Source of the DNA: Punica granatum | Taxonomy: Eukaryota; Streptophyta; Magnoliopsida; Myrtales; Lythraceae | Assembly (NCBI RefSeq): GCF_007655135.1 | Contig: NC_045127.1 | Location: 5,518,001 to 5,582,000 of the forward strand | Direction: 5' to 3' | DNA length: 64,000 nucleotides | Shown: positions 1 to 11,596 of the stretch, piece by piece | Layout: every line of letters begins with the position of its first letter | How positions within the stretch are numbered: position 1 is the stretch's first letter | Program-made: the position numbers and the translations under genes | The notes under the pieces: model-generated | What the model was told of the DNA's origin: nothing | Database searches by the model: none | What the model saw: the letters and a program-made list of their open reading frames with translations, nothing else

Positions 1-1350
1 TCAGCAAAGAGATTTCAACCATGCAGTGCCCACATTGGACTGGACTAGCTGGGTTGATGGTTGCACCGGACGCCTATCCTCATGGTCGACCCAGGATTGG
101 CAAAAGTCTGGCAGCAACTGAAACCATAGGGTTCTGTTTGTCTCTCAAGCTGCGGGGAGTAGCTCATAGCAAACTACCAATCTAATATTTTGAGCATGAA
201 TTCTTTCCAATAATATCGAGAGCTCGACTCTTTGGAGCAGTCAGCAGACACTTTTATTGTCACAAAATCGAAGCACTGTCGTAATTAATCAATGATCAGA
301 AACGCATTCTCATGGCGAAAGTCCACTGTTAACCGTTTTTGAATATTTTCAACATCCGACAAGAGACTCAAATACAAGGCATATGTGACATATGCGACCG
401 AGTGATATATCAAATACAAGGCTTTAAACTCTCCTACACCTATTGATGCTGCAACTTTTTGTTGTTGAACATCGAAAGCCTACAGCTTCTGACCGCAAAA
501 GCAGCTTCCCTTTGTGCCCTGTTGCATGAACTATCATCAGATGGAACTGAGGCTTCATCATGATATTGCTAACGGAGGCAATTTCAAGAATTACACATAC
601 AAGAGTCGAAGATTCATAAAGCGGCGCTGAAGCAGAAGAAGGTCATGGTCGTTGAGATTGTACAGTAACTCCAGTCAGTCAGTCACGCTTGCATTTGGCG
701 AGATGTTTCCAGCAAAATCTCACAACTAGGTGAACAAGTATCAGCACAGCAAGAAAAGATACTGCAGCATCGAGTGATAAACTCACAATGAGAAATTAAA
801 TAAGGAAAGGAACAAAGTGAAAGCACAAGCTAAAACTAACATTTTAATTTCGTTTAGCAGTAATCTAAACATGGAATGGGAGTGAGGAACAGGAATCAGA
901 TGATTAAGGTAATATCATGCACTTCCACACACACTGGCACAGAGATGGAGTTGTTTATAAGTGGCTCTACAAAGCATAATGTCAACAATTCATTCGACTT
1001 CTCCACTATCAAGACAGATCTTTCCGGAAGGAACTAAACGTGAATGAATTAAAGAAAGAAAAATTTATTTACATATAATGACACAACTTTAACTCTTAAA
1101 AGAAGCCATTGCACTCATTTTGGGAATTACCCTAGTCTTGTGTCAGAGTTCTTAATTTCGTGGTTGTTTACCTTGAATGCATTGACATGATAGAAACTAT
1201 TCCACCAAGTATAAGGCATGGATCAGAAATGAGAACATAGATATTGGGAGAGAGAATCGTGCACCGGATCAGCCACACACCTCTATTTATATACTTTACT
1301 GAGTTAATTACACAAAGAATAGAAAGTAAAGACTATTTAAGTTTAAGACC
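1..1350. other. 3' flank of the PhoD-like gene, no gene recognised
   Basis: AT-rich sequence with no reading frame that I can tie to a protein family on either strand. It lies downstream of the minus-strand PhoD-like gene, so part of it is probably that gene's 3' untranslated region. No terminal repeats or tandem arrays stood out. Confidence 0.4.
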
Positions 1351-4300
1351 CTAATCTATTAACTTCCATATATTTAACAAGAAATATGTACTGGAAAATA
1401 AAGAGAGAAGCAATAAGAAAGAACATGCAAGCACTAGAAATGCCGTACCGGTTAAGAAGCAATAAGATAATATAACCAAGCGGTGTCTGACAAGCCATGG
1501 GAGATCAACTTCTAAAGTACAATGTCTCTGATATTCTCCAGCTGGAACAGCTGCAGGTTTTGCATTCCCTACTTGCAGTTCTGACAGCAATATATTTACA
1601 CCTGTCACAGGATGTCCTTCCACATCCCTGACTTCGATTTTCAGTTTCACTGGAGTCCCATTCCAATTTATCTCAATTGCTCCATAGTTCGGTTTTCCTA
1701 GGACAAGATTTGTATGATAGAGATTTGACAAATCAAAAGCAGCATCGTGGAACCACTAAAATAAAATTGTGACTGCTAAAGATGATGGGATAATACCATA
1801 TGTACATGAACTGTATCTACAGTTACTGCCCATGACTCTCATGGTGCTTGGTGTTAAATGTGCAACTCCTCTTATTACAGGACGAAATGCAGGTGGAACA
1901 GCCTTCTCCACAGCTTGAGTAAGCCCACTTGAAGTAATGTCGTAAAGCGGGTAATCAGCACCACAATCATACCGAGAGATTTCACCATAATGAACATCTC
2001 CACTGATAAAAAACACACCAACTCTCTGCAAAAGATTAGAGGAACTATAGTTCAATCCTAAAGCTGCTCTCTTCTTATGAGATTTCACCTATTTAGTTGA
2101 AAGTCCAAGATCAGCCTATTTGAAGTACGTCACCTTGCTCTCTCTTATTAATTTAAAGAGTCGATCCCTCTCCTTTGGAAATCGTCCCCAGCCCTCCATA
2201 TCAAATAAAGGAGCCATTGTTGCTGTAAGATTTGATATGACCTGAATTATGAAATTGAATTAAACAGGTAATAAGGGACAGCCAGAATACCATAATTGAA
2301 ATGCACTCAATAAGACCAATTCATTAGATTTAAGATGGACAATGGATGCATGCAGACTTCAACACCAGTGAGGAGTTAATAAAATAATTTCAGATCAATG
2401 ATTTCATCAAAAAACAAAATGAAGGACCCCATCTAAGGAAAAACGCAAGATACTGGACGCTACGAAGAAGCAAGATGCTTAAGAGTTCAAACTAATCAAA
2501 GTAACCCATAAAGTCTTAAAACCAAAACGCACTTTCTATGTGCACCCATCAGGATACCACACAATAGTTCTATGGCAATGGATTTATGTACTACCTGGAT
2601 AGAAGATACAATCACAGTTATCTCTGTTGCTGGCCCCCTCATCTCTTTCTCTAGCCACGACCACTGTGTAGTTCCTAACATAGTTCCATCACTATGAATA
2701 GGATCTCGGTGGTATCTGGTGTCCAGTATAATAACCTGAACATGAAGCGTACAGTTAACGAGTGCATGGATTATTTGTTTTGAGAAAAAGTAATTGGCCT
2801 AAATCAAGCTGGCAGAAACGGTTTAAGTATCATGGTACAGCAGAATGAGAACCACAAATTATCCGCTAATACCCATGTATCATTAATTGCGCTGCTAACC
2901 ATGCTAGCCATAACTTTCCACAATTCAATACCTTCTAGAGAAAAACTATTAAACATCAGGATAAGCGAAACAGGCAGCAGCCTATCCAAAGATACTACCT
3001 TGACTTGTTTACCCACAGGACCAAACGTATATGAACCATAAACACCTTCTTGCTTGCGCCTGCAGAATCAAAGGTTTCCCATAAATTTGATACAAAAGCT
3101 CAGAATACCATAAACAGTGGAAAGCATAGCCAAGAATCGAGAATATATGCATTTTGAGGAAATATCAAGCAACCAAGAAATTAAATATGCTAACCAGTGC
3201 TGCAAGGATTCAAATATACATTGCAAATGGTGAAATGATGATAAGTCAAGGGACAACTGTACAGTTTCTTACCGTGGACTATCCTGAGGTTCATCTAGGA
3301 AATCAAGGTGGAGCCTCTGGTTAGTCACTTTAGCACTAAATTCCTTTCCTGCATTATTTAGTCCATAATCATGGTCATCCCATGTGCCAATCACCTAATC
3401 ACAAAGTAAAATTTGAGATGAAGAAATCTTCGAATAACTTGAAATCTTAAAATTCCACCTAAAGAACATAACTCAGCTCCCTGTCATAAGTTGCCAAAGA
3501 ACTAAGAGCTTCGATTATTCTTGAAGAGCTTGTTTGGATAGAAGGGAAAGGAAGGAGAGGGGAGGAGGGGAGGGAAAATTGTATAGAATTTTCAAATACT
3601 CCCATACAACTTTTCCCTCCCCTCACTTTCCTTTCCCTCGGTTTCCCTCCATCCAAATGGAGGGGAAAAGTTACCTTAGCCTTCTGCCGCAGTCGTGAAT
3701 AACCGGGATTACTCTTGGCTTTTTTGTAAGAAAGCTCCATTTCCTCCTCAGAGGATGGATAAAATCTCGGAACATTCTTCCAAGGCCCGAATGTCCTCTC
3801 CTTACCAAGTAATCTCAAAGGGTGCTTTTTGTCTCCATATATATTGTCACCCATCCAAACGAAAACTTGGGGATCAAAGTTAATGATTGAATCCCATATG
3901 GGCTGCAGCCAAAAAGACTTTGTATTAGTCTTGATTGAATCCACCATTCTTTGCTGGAACAAAAAGGCAATCCTACAAAGGCTCGCATGATTTACTAAGT
4001 AACCAATCTAGCAGACATCTACGGATTCTATCTAGAAGGGGAAACACAGGAAAAAAGAAATATGAAAGAGAAAGGTGGCTGAAATGAAATCATCGAAAGT
4101 TCAACGTCACTTGGGTGTACTCTCTACCTACGAGGAAGAAATTTGCAAGAAACTTTTTTCTACTTTTATTAACTCCCTCCACAATTATTTCTATTGATAA
4201 TGAATAACAATATAATCACTATTTGCACATTTTTTCTCGTATTTCACAATACTCGGAACAGGTTGAATTGCACTAGACAGATGTTAATACTTCTGCACTA

Positions 4301-5133
4301 CTACCAAAAGAATCTTGATAGAGCTTATCGACTAGCAAATGCTCTAGTTGCATGATCTTGGAAGAAGATAAGTTCCTGAAATCGATCGCTACACTCGGTG
4401 TATTAGAACAAACAGATTTTGCATGGTTGTCCCAGAAGCAGATGTGCCGAGACGTGCGTTGGCCTTAATGAGAGATTCTTTCCTGCTAAACGTAACTTCT
4501 CCAAGTCGTGGCAAATTGCATCGGCAAGATATCGAGACAGACAGGATGCCATACGACAGAAGCATGGCCCCGACAGAATAAGTCAAAGGGACCAGGGAAA
4601 AAGAAAACATGAACAATAGTTGTCACAGACGGACTCAATCTCGAATATTATTCTCCCGAGCTTGAAGAAGGAAAGCAGAGCAATCATAAGTGATGAATAG
4701 TAATTTTCCAGCTCAATGAGTAAGCCGACGTCGGACATATGGGTGGGGAGGGAGGAGGAGGGAGAGAGAGAGGAAGAACCTGAGGGGCGCTCTGATTGGC
4801 GCATGATCCGAATGCGATTCGGGTCACTAGACCTTCCTCCGCCGCGTGCCCAGCAGAAACACCGGCCGATATCAGTGCGCCCGCAGTCGCCACAGCTGCA
4901 GCCAACCAGCACCACCGGAGCCTGACCGACCTAAGATCGCACCTGGCCGTCGCCATAGCCATCGTCGCACCAAACCAACAGAACCGCATCAACTTCATCG
5001 CCATCGCCGAGTCATCCCCGAGACCAGTCAGTGACGGAAATGGACTGAACCGAGTTGGAATCATTGTTCCATAGCTGAAGAAGGATGTGGAAAGAACGGC
5101 GAAACAGTAATGGGAAGCGCGGTGCTGAGCCAT
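1351..5133 (-). CDS. PhoD-like metallophosphatase (alkaline phosphatase D family), 8 exons
   Basis: Minus-strand gene rebuilt from GT-AG exons 5133-4780, 3902-3675, 3394-3273, 3059-2999, 2735-2595, 2241-2134, 2025-1797 and 1697-1351. All phases join, giving 1590 nt and 529 aa. Motifs are those of the PhoD metallophosphoesterase family: [10 protein letters not shown], then [18 protein letters not shown] and [10 protein letters not shown], whose Asp/His/Asn residues bind the metals. The N-terminus has a hydrophobic signal-type segment ending near AGHAAEEG. The C-terminus ends in a strongly hydrophobic stretch of about 20 residues followed by a short tail, so a membrane-anchored secretory or luminal enzyme is likely. 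Start uncertain: an in-frame ATG at 5004 (MAMKLMRF) gives 486 aa and puts the signal segment nearer the start. The end of the last exon is also less certain, because a possible donor lies in its hydrophobic part near 1450. The physiological substrate is unknown. Confidence 0.85.
3529..3660. mobile_element. fold-back MITE in intron 2 of the PhoD-like gene
   Basis: About 130 bp that reads almost the same on both strands. The left arm (TTTGGATAGAAGGGAAAGG, then GGAGGGGAGG and AAAATTGTATAG) matches the reverse complement of the right arm (CCATACAACTTTTCCC to CCATCCAAATGG). Arms of about 55 bp surround a short AT spacer. Its right edge lies 14 nt from the exon 2 splice donor at 3674/3673. I could not settle a target-site duplication. 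Confidence 0.7.
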
Positions 5134-6488
5134 TTTCTGTTAAAAGAACGGCTCCTGCTAGTTGGAGGAGACAATCTCAGGGGGCTATGCTTACATGACG
5201 GTGACGTACGGTAGCTGAACCCGACCTTCTGATTGGACACGCGATATCCCCATAGACAAATAAAATAATAAAAAGAACTTGATTTGGGATCAAAGAGAGT
5301 ATGAATGGTTGGCTGGATAAAAAAGAAATTTCATATTCAATATTCGCCGTGGACATTCAATTAGGACACATAATCACCTATATTCATCCCGAGGTTCATC
5401 ATGCTCTGCACAGGGCTCTTTTTGGCCAAATGACCCCTATATTAATTTTTTAAGTTTTGAACTCGCGACCCGAAAGACTTTCTTGGCTCTGATATCATTT
5501 TGTCACAAAAAGCTAATTATCCGTGTGAGAGTACATAATCACCTATACTCATCCCGAGGCATTTCACCCACAAAAGCTAGCTATCATGGAGAGGGCACAT
5601 AATTCCTATATTCACTTGCAAAAGTTCATAGTATTTTAAAATAAAAATCATAAACATCTAATAAAAGAGTACAGTTAGTCTCACTGAATATCGAATTTGG
5701 AATCCATTGATCACTAGGCGAAATGCATGTCACTGCACTATATCATTTCTCGTACTAACTCTTTTGTGAAAAAAATAAAACTTGATTCGTGCGCTAAGTG
5801 TGGGTTATTCTAGTGTTTTCCGCATGTTTATTTATATATATATATAAAAAGAGCACGTTTTTGTCAAGAAATAAGAATTTAAAAGTCGAAATGAAGAATG
5901 CTGTCTGCCTACGTGTGAACGAAAATTTACGGCTGAATAAGAAGAAAATGGATGAGCATAGCATGTGTAATTCTGTGTGCTGGGACCCCCGACTGACCAA
6001 AAGTCCAATTGATTAAGCCAGAGTTTGGAGGATATTCTCTTGAATGCCAAATGAATCCCTCTGTGATTATCTAGGATTCTAGACTGAACGCGTTATAAGA
6101 CGTTCAATAGAGGACTCAATATCAGGACAATATTCGTGACGGTTTATCATCGACAATGCAGTGTACGGCCTCGAGTGTCCCAGCCTGAGTCAAGGATCGA
6201 AGTTGAGAGAGCTAAAATCGAACTCGATATCCTTTTATTAAGAGAGGTTCGGAGTAGTAGAGTAAGGCGACGGCAAAGGTCTAGACTAGTCCAAGCAGTA
6301 GATGTTATTTTAAGTTGTGAAATCAATAGTGGTCACGCATCAATTATCATACAAAATGAACCAATGAACAAACGAATATGAGTCATCGGGAAATAAATTC
6401 TATATACATTCGTCCGTGTCGATAATGAATGAATGAAATCACATTACATCAAACAAAATGAAATTTCTGGTGAATGCAGCGATGTGAT
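5134..6488. other. intergenic between PhoD-like and CML genes
   Basis: No gene recognised. The motif ACATAATCACCTATA followed by TCATCCCGAGG occurs at about 5369 and again at about 5534, with a weaker third version near 5597, which suggests decayed direct repeats. Between them the minus strand has TGATATCAGAGCC and a GGGTCGCGAGTTCAAA stretch resembling a tRNA-like box B, so a SINE remnant is possible. A (TA)n run sits at 5833-5846. The right end is presumably the 3' UTR of the CML gene. Confidence 0.4.
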
Positions 6489-7109
6489 TCAGCGCATCAT
6501 GACTCGGAACTCGTCGAAGGTGAGGACGCCATCGCCGTTGAGGTCGAAGGCCATGATCATCGCCTTGCAGTCGTCGATGGACCGAGACTGGCCGAGCCGG
6601 CTGAGCATCTTCTTCAGGCTCGCAGCCGTAATGTATCCCTTCCCCTTCATCTCGTACATTCCAAAGGCCTCCCTCAGCCCCCTGTCCCTCTCCTCCTCCC
6701 CGCAGCCCTCCACCAGCCTCTCGAACTCCTCGTACCTCAGCAGCCCGTCCCCGTCCTCGTCCGAGGCCCTAATCGCCACCTCTGCCTCCTCCTCCGAGAG
6801 CACCCCTCCAAGCGCATTCACGCAGCTCCTCAGCTCCACGGGGGATATCCTCCCGTCACCATTCTCATCGAAGTAGTCAAACACCGGCTGGAGGCCTCCG
6901 CTGCCGGGAGTACGATCCTCCCCATCTGCCACAACATCAAGCGCTGGGCTAGGCGGGCTGAGTTTCTTCGGCGAGAGGTTGTGGCGAAGCCTCTCGAGGG
7001 CTGACTTCGGAGGCGAGCTGCTAGCTTTGCTCGTCTCATTGTCCCGCTCGGGTGAGGAGAAGGCACTGGACCGGGCGGCCTCGTCTGACTTCTTGCTTAG
7101 AAAGCCCAT
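6489..7109 (-). CDS. CML: calmodulin-like calcium sensor (CML37/38/39 type)
   Basis: Single-exon gene of 206 aa. Residues 1-70 are a Ser/Pro-rich low-complexity extension. Four EF-hand positions follow. Loop 1 (81-92, DENGDGRISPVE), loop 2 (117-128, DEDGDGLLRYEE) and loop 4 (189-200, DLNGDGVLTFDE) keep all acidic ligands. Loop 3 (153-164, EMKGKGYITAAS) has Lys at positions 3 and 5 and Ser at 12, so it should not bind calcium. Such proteins change shape on calcium binding and regulate targets in stress signalling. I chose MGFLSKK at 7109; an in-frame ATG at 7133 adds only 8 residues. A TATA box lies about 145 bp upstream. Its position beside the PhoD-like and SPP genes favours equivalence to Arabidopsis CML37. 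Confidence 0.9.
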   Translation of the reverse strand: MGFLSKKSDEAARSSAFSSPERDNETSKASSSPPKSALERLRHNLSPKKLSPPSPALDVVADGEDRTPGSGGLQPVFDYFDENGDGRISPVELRSCVNALGGVLSEEEAEVAIRASDEDGDGLLRYEEFERLVEGCGEEERDRGLREAFGMYEMKGKGYITAASLKKMLSRLGQSRSIDDCKAMIMAFDLNGDGVLTFDEFRVMMR

Positions 7110-7253
7110 AGCTAAGTTCAGAGTATGACACAAACGAACAGAACAGAGCAGAGAAGAAATCTGGGATTTGGGTTCACAAGTTTTAGGAACTGACAGTTTT
7201 TGGTAAGCTGATTTGAGGAAATCTATGAGTCGAATGTCGTTGCCTTGCTGGGG

Positions 7254-7261
7254 TTTATATA
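7254..7261 (-). promoter_or_regulatory. TATA box of the CML gene
   Basis: TATATAAA on the minus strand, about 145 bp upstream of the chosen ATG. This leaves a normal plant 5' UTR of roughly 110-120 nt. Confidence 0.65.
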
Positions 7262-7264
7262 TGC

Positions 7265-10142
7265 ATGTATTGGGTCGGCCGTGGAAGGAGGGGATAAAGT
7301 CACAACGATTATAATAATGGTGAGGGATTCAATGAGCGTGGAGGACGTGGAGACCAGTCATAGGATTAGAGGACACGGTTTCAATTAGGAAATTCGACCG
7401 ACCCGCCAGTTGTTTTTTGGCCTAAGAAAGGCGGCAGAGGCAAGTTGTTCGGCCCACGTCGGGAGGAGGGAGCGAAGCTTCGCCGTAGCTGCGGAGGAGA
7501 GACGAACGCTCTTGCGTGTACGGACTTCCGGATGTGTCCCTTCTGGGAGGCTAATAAAAATATCGTCTTTTAGAGGAATGGAATCTATTTGTTTCTTTTG
7601 CAAGATTCTAAAGCATGTGCATGAAGTAAATGAGGAAGTGTTTGATCCGTATGTTCAACCGCGTGATGAGTCGTAACTTCAATGGAAAAAGTTTATGTGA
7701 ATGCGTATTTTCGGCAATCGCATTGATAGAAATCGTTTAACCGCTCCAATCTTTTATTGCATCTATTGAAAGAATCAATGTAATGATATGGTAATATCTC
7801 CACCTAGAAAATGATATCGTAATATATGTTATGATTTGATGAATAAAAATTTCGTTAAAAGGTTAACTTTTTGTATTAGATACTTTTGGTTATCTCAAAA
7901 TTTCATACATTACTTAGCAAAATACATATATGGTTGACACTCTATTTGGCATGAATTAGAGAATGATCCGGGGTCGTATCGTTGGCCAATCGAGTTTATG
8001 GTTTGCTCCGATTTGATGAACTGGGGGTACTATTGAATATACGAGTCTTCCTTGCTTGTTCTAAAGAATTTACGAAAATAAATTCGTAGAACATGTCCCT
8101 GAAAGAAGAAACTTTTCGGGTGATCCTATATTGTTGTGCATGCGAGTACTAATTAAATTCAAACAAATAGGAACCAGTGTTAGTTACTCTAATTACTGTC
8201 ATGATAATATTTAAGTATAACAATTTTATTAGTTTTTCTCACCATATTATTACGATGAAGGACTGTTTAAAATTTTATGTTCAAGAGGTGTTAGATCTTA
8301 CACAATATTAATGGCTTGTTTAGTTTCATAATAGGATTTTAAAATTCTACTTTAACTTAATTCTACCCATAATAAAACAAAATAACTTATACAAAGTCAA
8401 AGGGCGAGTCCCATTTATACTACTTTTTTTTCACAACAAAATAAAATAACTCATACAAAGTTAAATGGTGAATCATATTTATACCATTATTTTTTAAAAT
8501 TAAACTATAATTTTAAAATTCTACTTAAAACCAAACGCAGCATATGGATAGTTAGGATTTTGGTCATAGGCCAAACCTTTGAAGTACTATTAGTAAAGGA
8601 CATGAACGTATTTTCTAACGGATAATCAAAATTGTTTTTTATAATAAAATATTTTTTAGGATAGTAAGATTTGACAGGCAAGGAGCCGTACATGAAGGTA
8701 CGCCAAAAGTGCGTCAATCGCCGCTGACGAAAGTACGTAAATGTAGCAACTAGCAAAGATAGAGGCGGTTTCGTGGCGGGCCGCTGGAATGCTAATGCCT
8801 GCCAGTTCGGTTCGGTATGGGCCGGTCTGCTTGCACCACTTGATGTCACCATGATTGGGAATTAACGGTCATCAACGGTCTCCACAGAACAAAAAAGCAA
8901 GCGCGTCTGGTCTGGCCTGGCCTGCTGAAACCATATTTCTAAAAGTATAAAACATACAAAACCCAATCTACTCCGATCAGACCGGCGATGTCGATGTCGA
9001 TGTCGATGTCGAGAATATACGTGCTTCAGCAGCTTGATATTGGGTGGCGACCATCTATCGCGTTTACCGAAAAGGAAATATACATGATGTGCCGATTGTC
9101 TCTTGATATTCACAGACGAATCTATGCCCATCTGTGCTCGATCTGCTTTTGTTCGGACGTATTTACGGAGGTTATCATATTTTGTCGATTTCTCTTTAGT
9201 TGATGTTTTTGGGTTTTGGGCCCCTTAATTTACCCAAAAAAAAAGGGCAAAATAAATCAGAGTTTCTCCTCCTGGTTTATTGATAGTGAAATTGATTTAA
9301 TTTTCAAAAGAGGAAAAGATAGAAACCGAAGAATTCATTGATATTGTCTCCACGTCACGGGGGTGCCGTTACCACTGGCGCCGTCATGTTCCATCGGATG
9401 TTTCTAGATATCTACTTCTAGAAACATGTCGTGCTGCCTGTGGAAGATAAGAGATCGATTCGATTTTTTGTCGCTGTTGGTTTGGTTTTGTAATGCCCTT
9501 TTTTTTCCTATTATGATAATATTTGTCGTATATTTTTATGTCTACGTTATTTACTTACAAATTTTTTTTTTCAAAGATGACAAAATACTAATTTTACATA
9601 GAAAAACACATACTTTTGAAATAAAATTTTAAAAAATTCAAAGTTCATGGAGGACAATTGCCCTCTTTAGCTATACATTGGCTCTGCCCCTAGTGAGAAG
9701 TGCATTGAGAGAGGAGGGTGATGATCGATTTTCTTAGCGAATGAGGTCGAGGTCTTTTTGATTAGATTGTAAGTGATCGTGGCCCTTATTAGTGTTTTCA
9801 AAATGAAAATATTTTGCAAAGAAAATAGTTTCTGAAATCTATACCAGTTTATGGTTTATTGTTTGCTAAAAACATGGATCATGTGTGGAGATTATTGATT
9901 CCATGTATATGATACGGTATCGACAATTGTGGAATTTGTTTGTACACGATATATTTGGCTATGATTTGGACTCCACCATTGGATATATACGTTGGATTAA
10001 GTGATTAATGTTAGCCTTCTCATGAGCTAAGGTGGGCGTAACCATCTGTATATTTATTTATGAATATTGAATTTATATTTCACAATCTAAATATATATTT
10101 GATTGTGAGATAAGTTATTTTACATGCATGATCCAATTAATA
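7265..10142. other. gene-poor AT-rich intergenic stretch
   Basis: No protein family recognised on either strand. It contains a MITE-like element at about 8323-8543, a short (GATGTC)4 microsatellite around 8988-9011, and an isolated GC-richer patch at 7400-7560 without a recognisable coding signal. Confidence 0.4.
8323..8543. mobile_element. MITE-like element with GTTTGGTTT-type ends
   Basis: The left end GGCTTGTTTAGTTT pairs imperfectly with the reverse complement of the right end (GCTGCGTTTGGTTTT). GATTTTAAAATTCTACTT occurs just inside the left end and AATTTTAAAATTCTACTT just inside the right end. A segment around AAATAACTTATACAAAGT is repeated about 60 bp later as AAATAACTCATACAAAGT. There is no coding capacity. 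The ends resemble the two elements at 45.3 and 60.6 kb. Confidence 0.5.
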
Positions 10143-10152
10143 TTAGTTATGG
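10143..10152. repeat. left target-site duplication of the fold-back element
   Basis: TTAGTTATGG, matching TTAGTTGTGG at 10793-10802 with one mismatch. A length of 9-11 bp is usual for Mutator-like elements. Confidence 0.6.
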
Positions 10153-10792
10153 GGATTAATTGCATCGATGTTCTAAAAAGTTTCATGAATATTTCAGGTT
10201 GGTCAAAAATGTTTTTTTTGTAACTTATTGGTAAAAAAGTTTTAAAATCGTTTTAATATAGTGCATTCTGTTAATTGTCCTTGACGCCGTTAACATTTTA
10301 TTGACGTGGTACGTCCTATGTGTTACTTTTGTTACATCGAGCCAATTATAGTGCGCCGCGTCATTTAAGAAAACATAAAATCTGAAAAAATCCAATAAAA
10401 ATACAGAAAATGATAAAAATACTAAAAATACTAAAAATATAGAATAAAAAATATTTTTAAATTTTAAAAATAATTTAAAGTTAAAATTAAAATTATTTTT
10501 CTACATTTTTACTATTTTTTGTATTTTTTTATTAGTTTATGTATTTATATTGAATTTTTTTAGATTTTATGTCCTCTTAAATAACGTGACGCACTGTGAT
10601 CGGTTCAACGTAACAAAAGTGACACATAGGACACGTTACGTCAGTAAAATGTAACGGCGTCGTGGACAATTAACGGAATGCACTACATTGAAACGGTTTT
10701 GAAACTTTTTGTACCAACAAGTTACAAAAAAAATATTTTGGACAAACTTGAAACATTTATGAAATTTTTTTGACCGGCGATGCAATTAAACC
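10153..10792. mobile_element. 640-bp fold-back MITE, Mutator-like
   Basis: The whole element is one imperfect palindrome. The left arm from GGATTAATTGCATCG to about 10460 matches the reverse complement of the right arm, which starts GGTTTAATTGCATCG at 10792. Matching blocks include GTTAATTGTCC, the GACGCCGTTA core, TCCTATGTGT and ACTTTTGTTAC, and the AACATAAAATCT / GACATAAAATCT pair. The centre is AT-rich. By eye the arms agree at roughly four positions in five. A 10-bp near-perfect flanking duplication supports transposition by a MULE transposase. No transposase is encoded, so it is non-autonomous. A transcript would fold into a long hairpin. Confidence 0.8.
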
Positions 10793-10903
10793 TTAGTTGT
10801 GGTGACTCTCTAAGTTCTCCCCAAACTTACCACTCAATTTCCTTTCAAATGTTTTTGCAGGTCCTAAAGTTATTAGTGCCCAGCGAAAGTAAAAATGGAT
10901 TTT

Positions 10904-11056
10904 CAGGGTTTTCTTTATTAATTGTATTTACAGATTTTTTTTAGAATAATAATGTATTATTACATATTTGTAAGGCTCTCCAGGGTTTTCTTTGTTAATT
11001 GTATTTACATATTATTTTTAGAATAATAATGTATTATTACATATTTGTAAAATTTA
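10904..11056. repeat. 77-bp tandem duplication
   Basis: Two copies of a unit beginning CAGGGTTTTCTTT and containing AGAATAATAATGTATTATTAC, at 10904-10980 and 10981-11056, with only a few differences. AT-rich and non-coding. Confidence 0.75.
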
Positions 11057-11460
11057 TGTATTTATGGGTACATATGAAAACCTTAAGTCTAGTATAACTC
11101 ATTAAAATTTTTGGATTTTTCGAAGACCGGAAAAGGGGGCGTTACAGGTTTCTTCTTTCATTTCCGGCCAAAATGATCGCTCTTCATCAATTATCATGAA
11201 ATTCTAGGGAGACAATCCCGGGAAGTACATTTCCTTGCAGCAGTGGAACAGTCACCTATATATATATATCTAAACGAATATTAAAGTGGGGGTCAAAGTA
11301 TCGGGAAGCGTCACATACGAATAATGAGGCTTCTCTATGCGTGACTCTTAGTTTGACTGTCAATAGCCATATAACAAGAGACACAATATTATGTTGCTAT
11401 ATCACTTCACGAAACCGAAATTATTTACAATCATAAAAGACGAAATGATTAATATAATAA

Positions 11461-11580
11461 AGAGTTAAATGCAATTAATCCCTAACTTATGAGGTGAAAT
11501 GTGATTTGCCCCTGACCTTCAAATTTTTGTGGAGCACACCCTTACCGAAAAATGTGCGTGTGCCCCCTTAGTCAAATTCC
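11461..11580 (+). repeat. dispersed repeat copy (partner at 25.2 kb)
   Basis: Begins AGAGTTAAATGCAATTAAT and ends CCCCCTTAGTCAAATTCC. The same series of blocks occurs inverted at 25178-25305. The copy stops just before the amino acid permease fragment, so the junction is chimeric. Confidence 0.6.
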
Positions 11581-11596
11581 GAAAAATGATCAGATG

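Noticed and set aside
6474..7004. 176-codon plus-strand open frame
   Set aside because: Antisense of the CML gene, whose EF-hand loops are unmistakable on the minus strand.
8988..9014. short direct repeats that might suggest a CRISPR-like array
   Set aside because: A simple (GATGTC)4 microsatellite without spacers, in a plant nuclear context.
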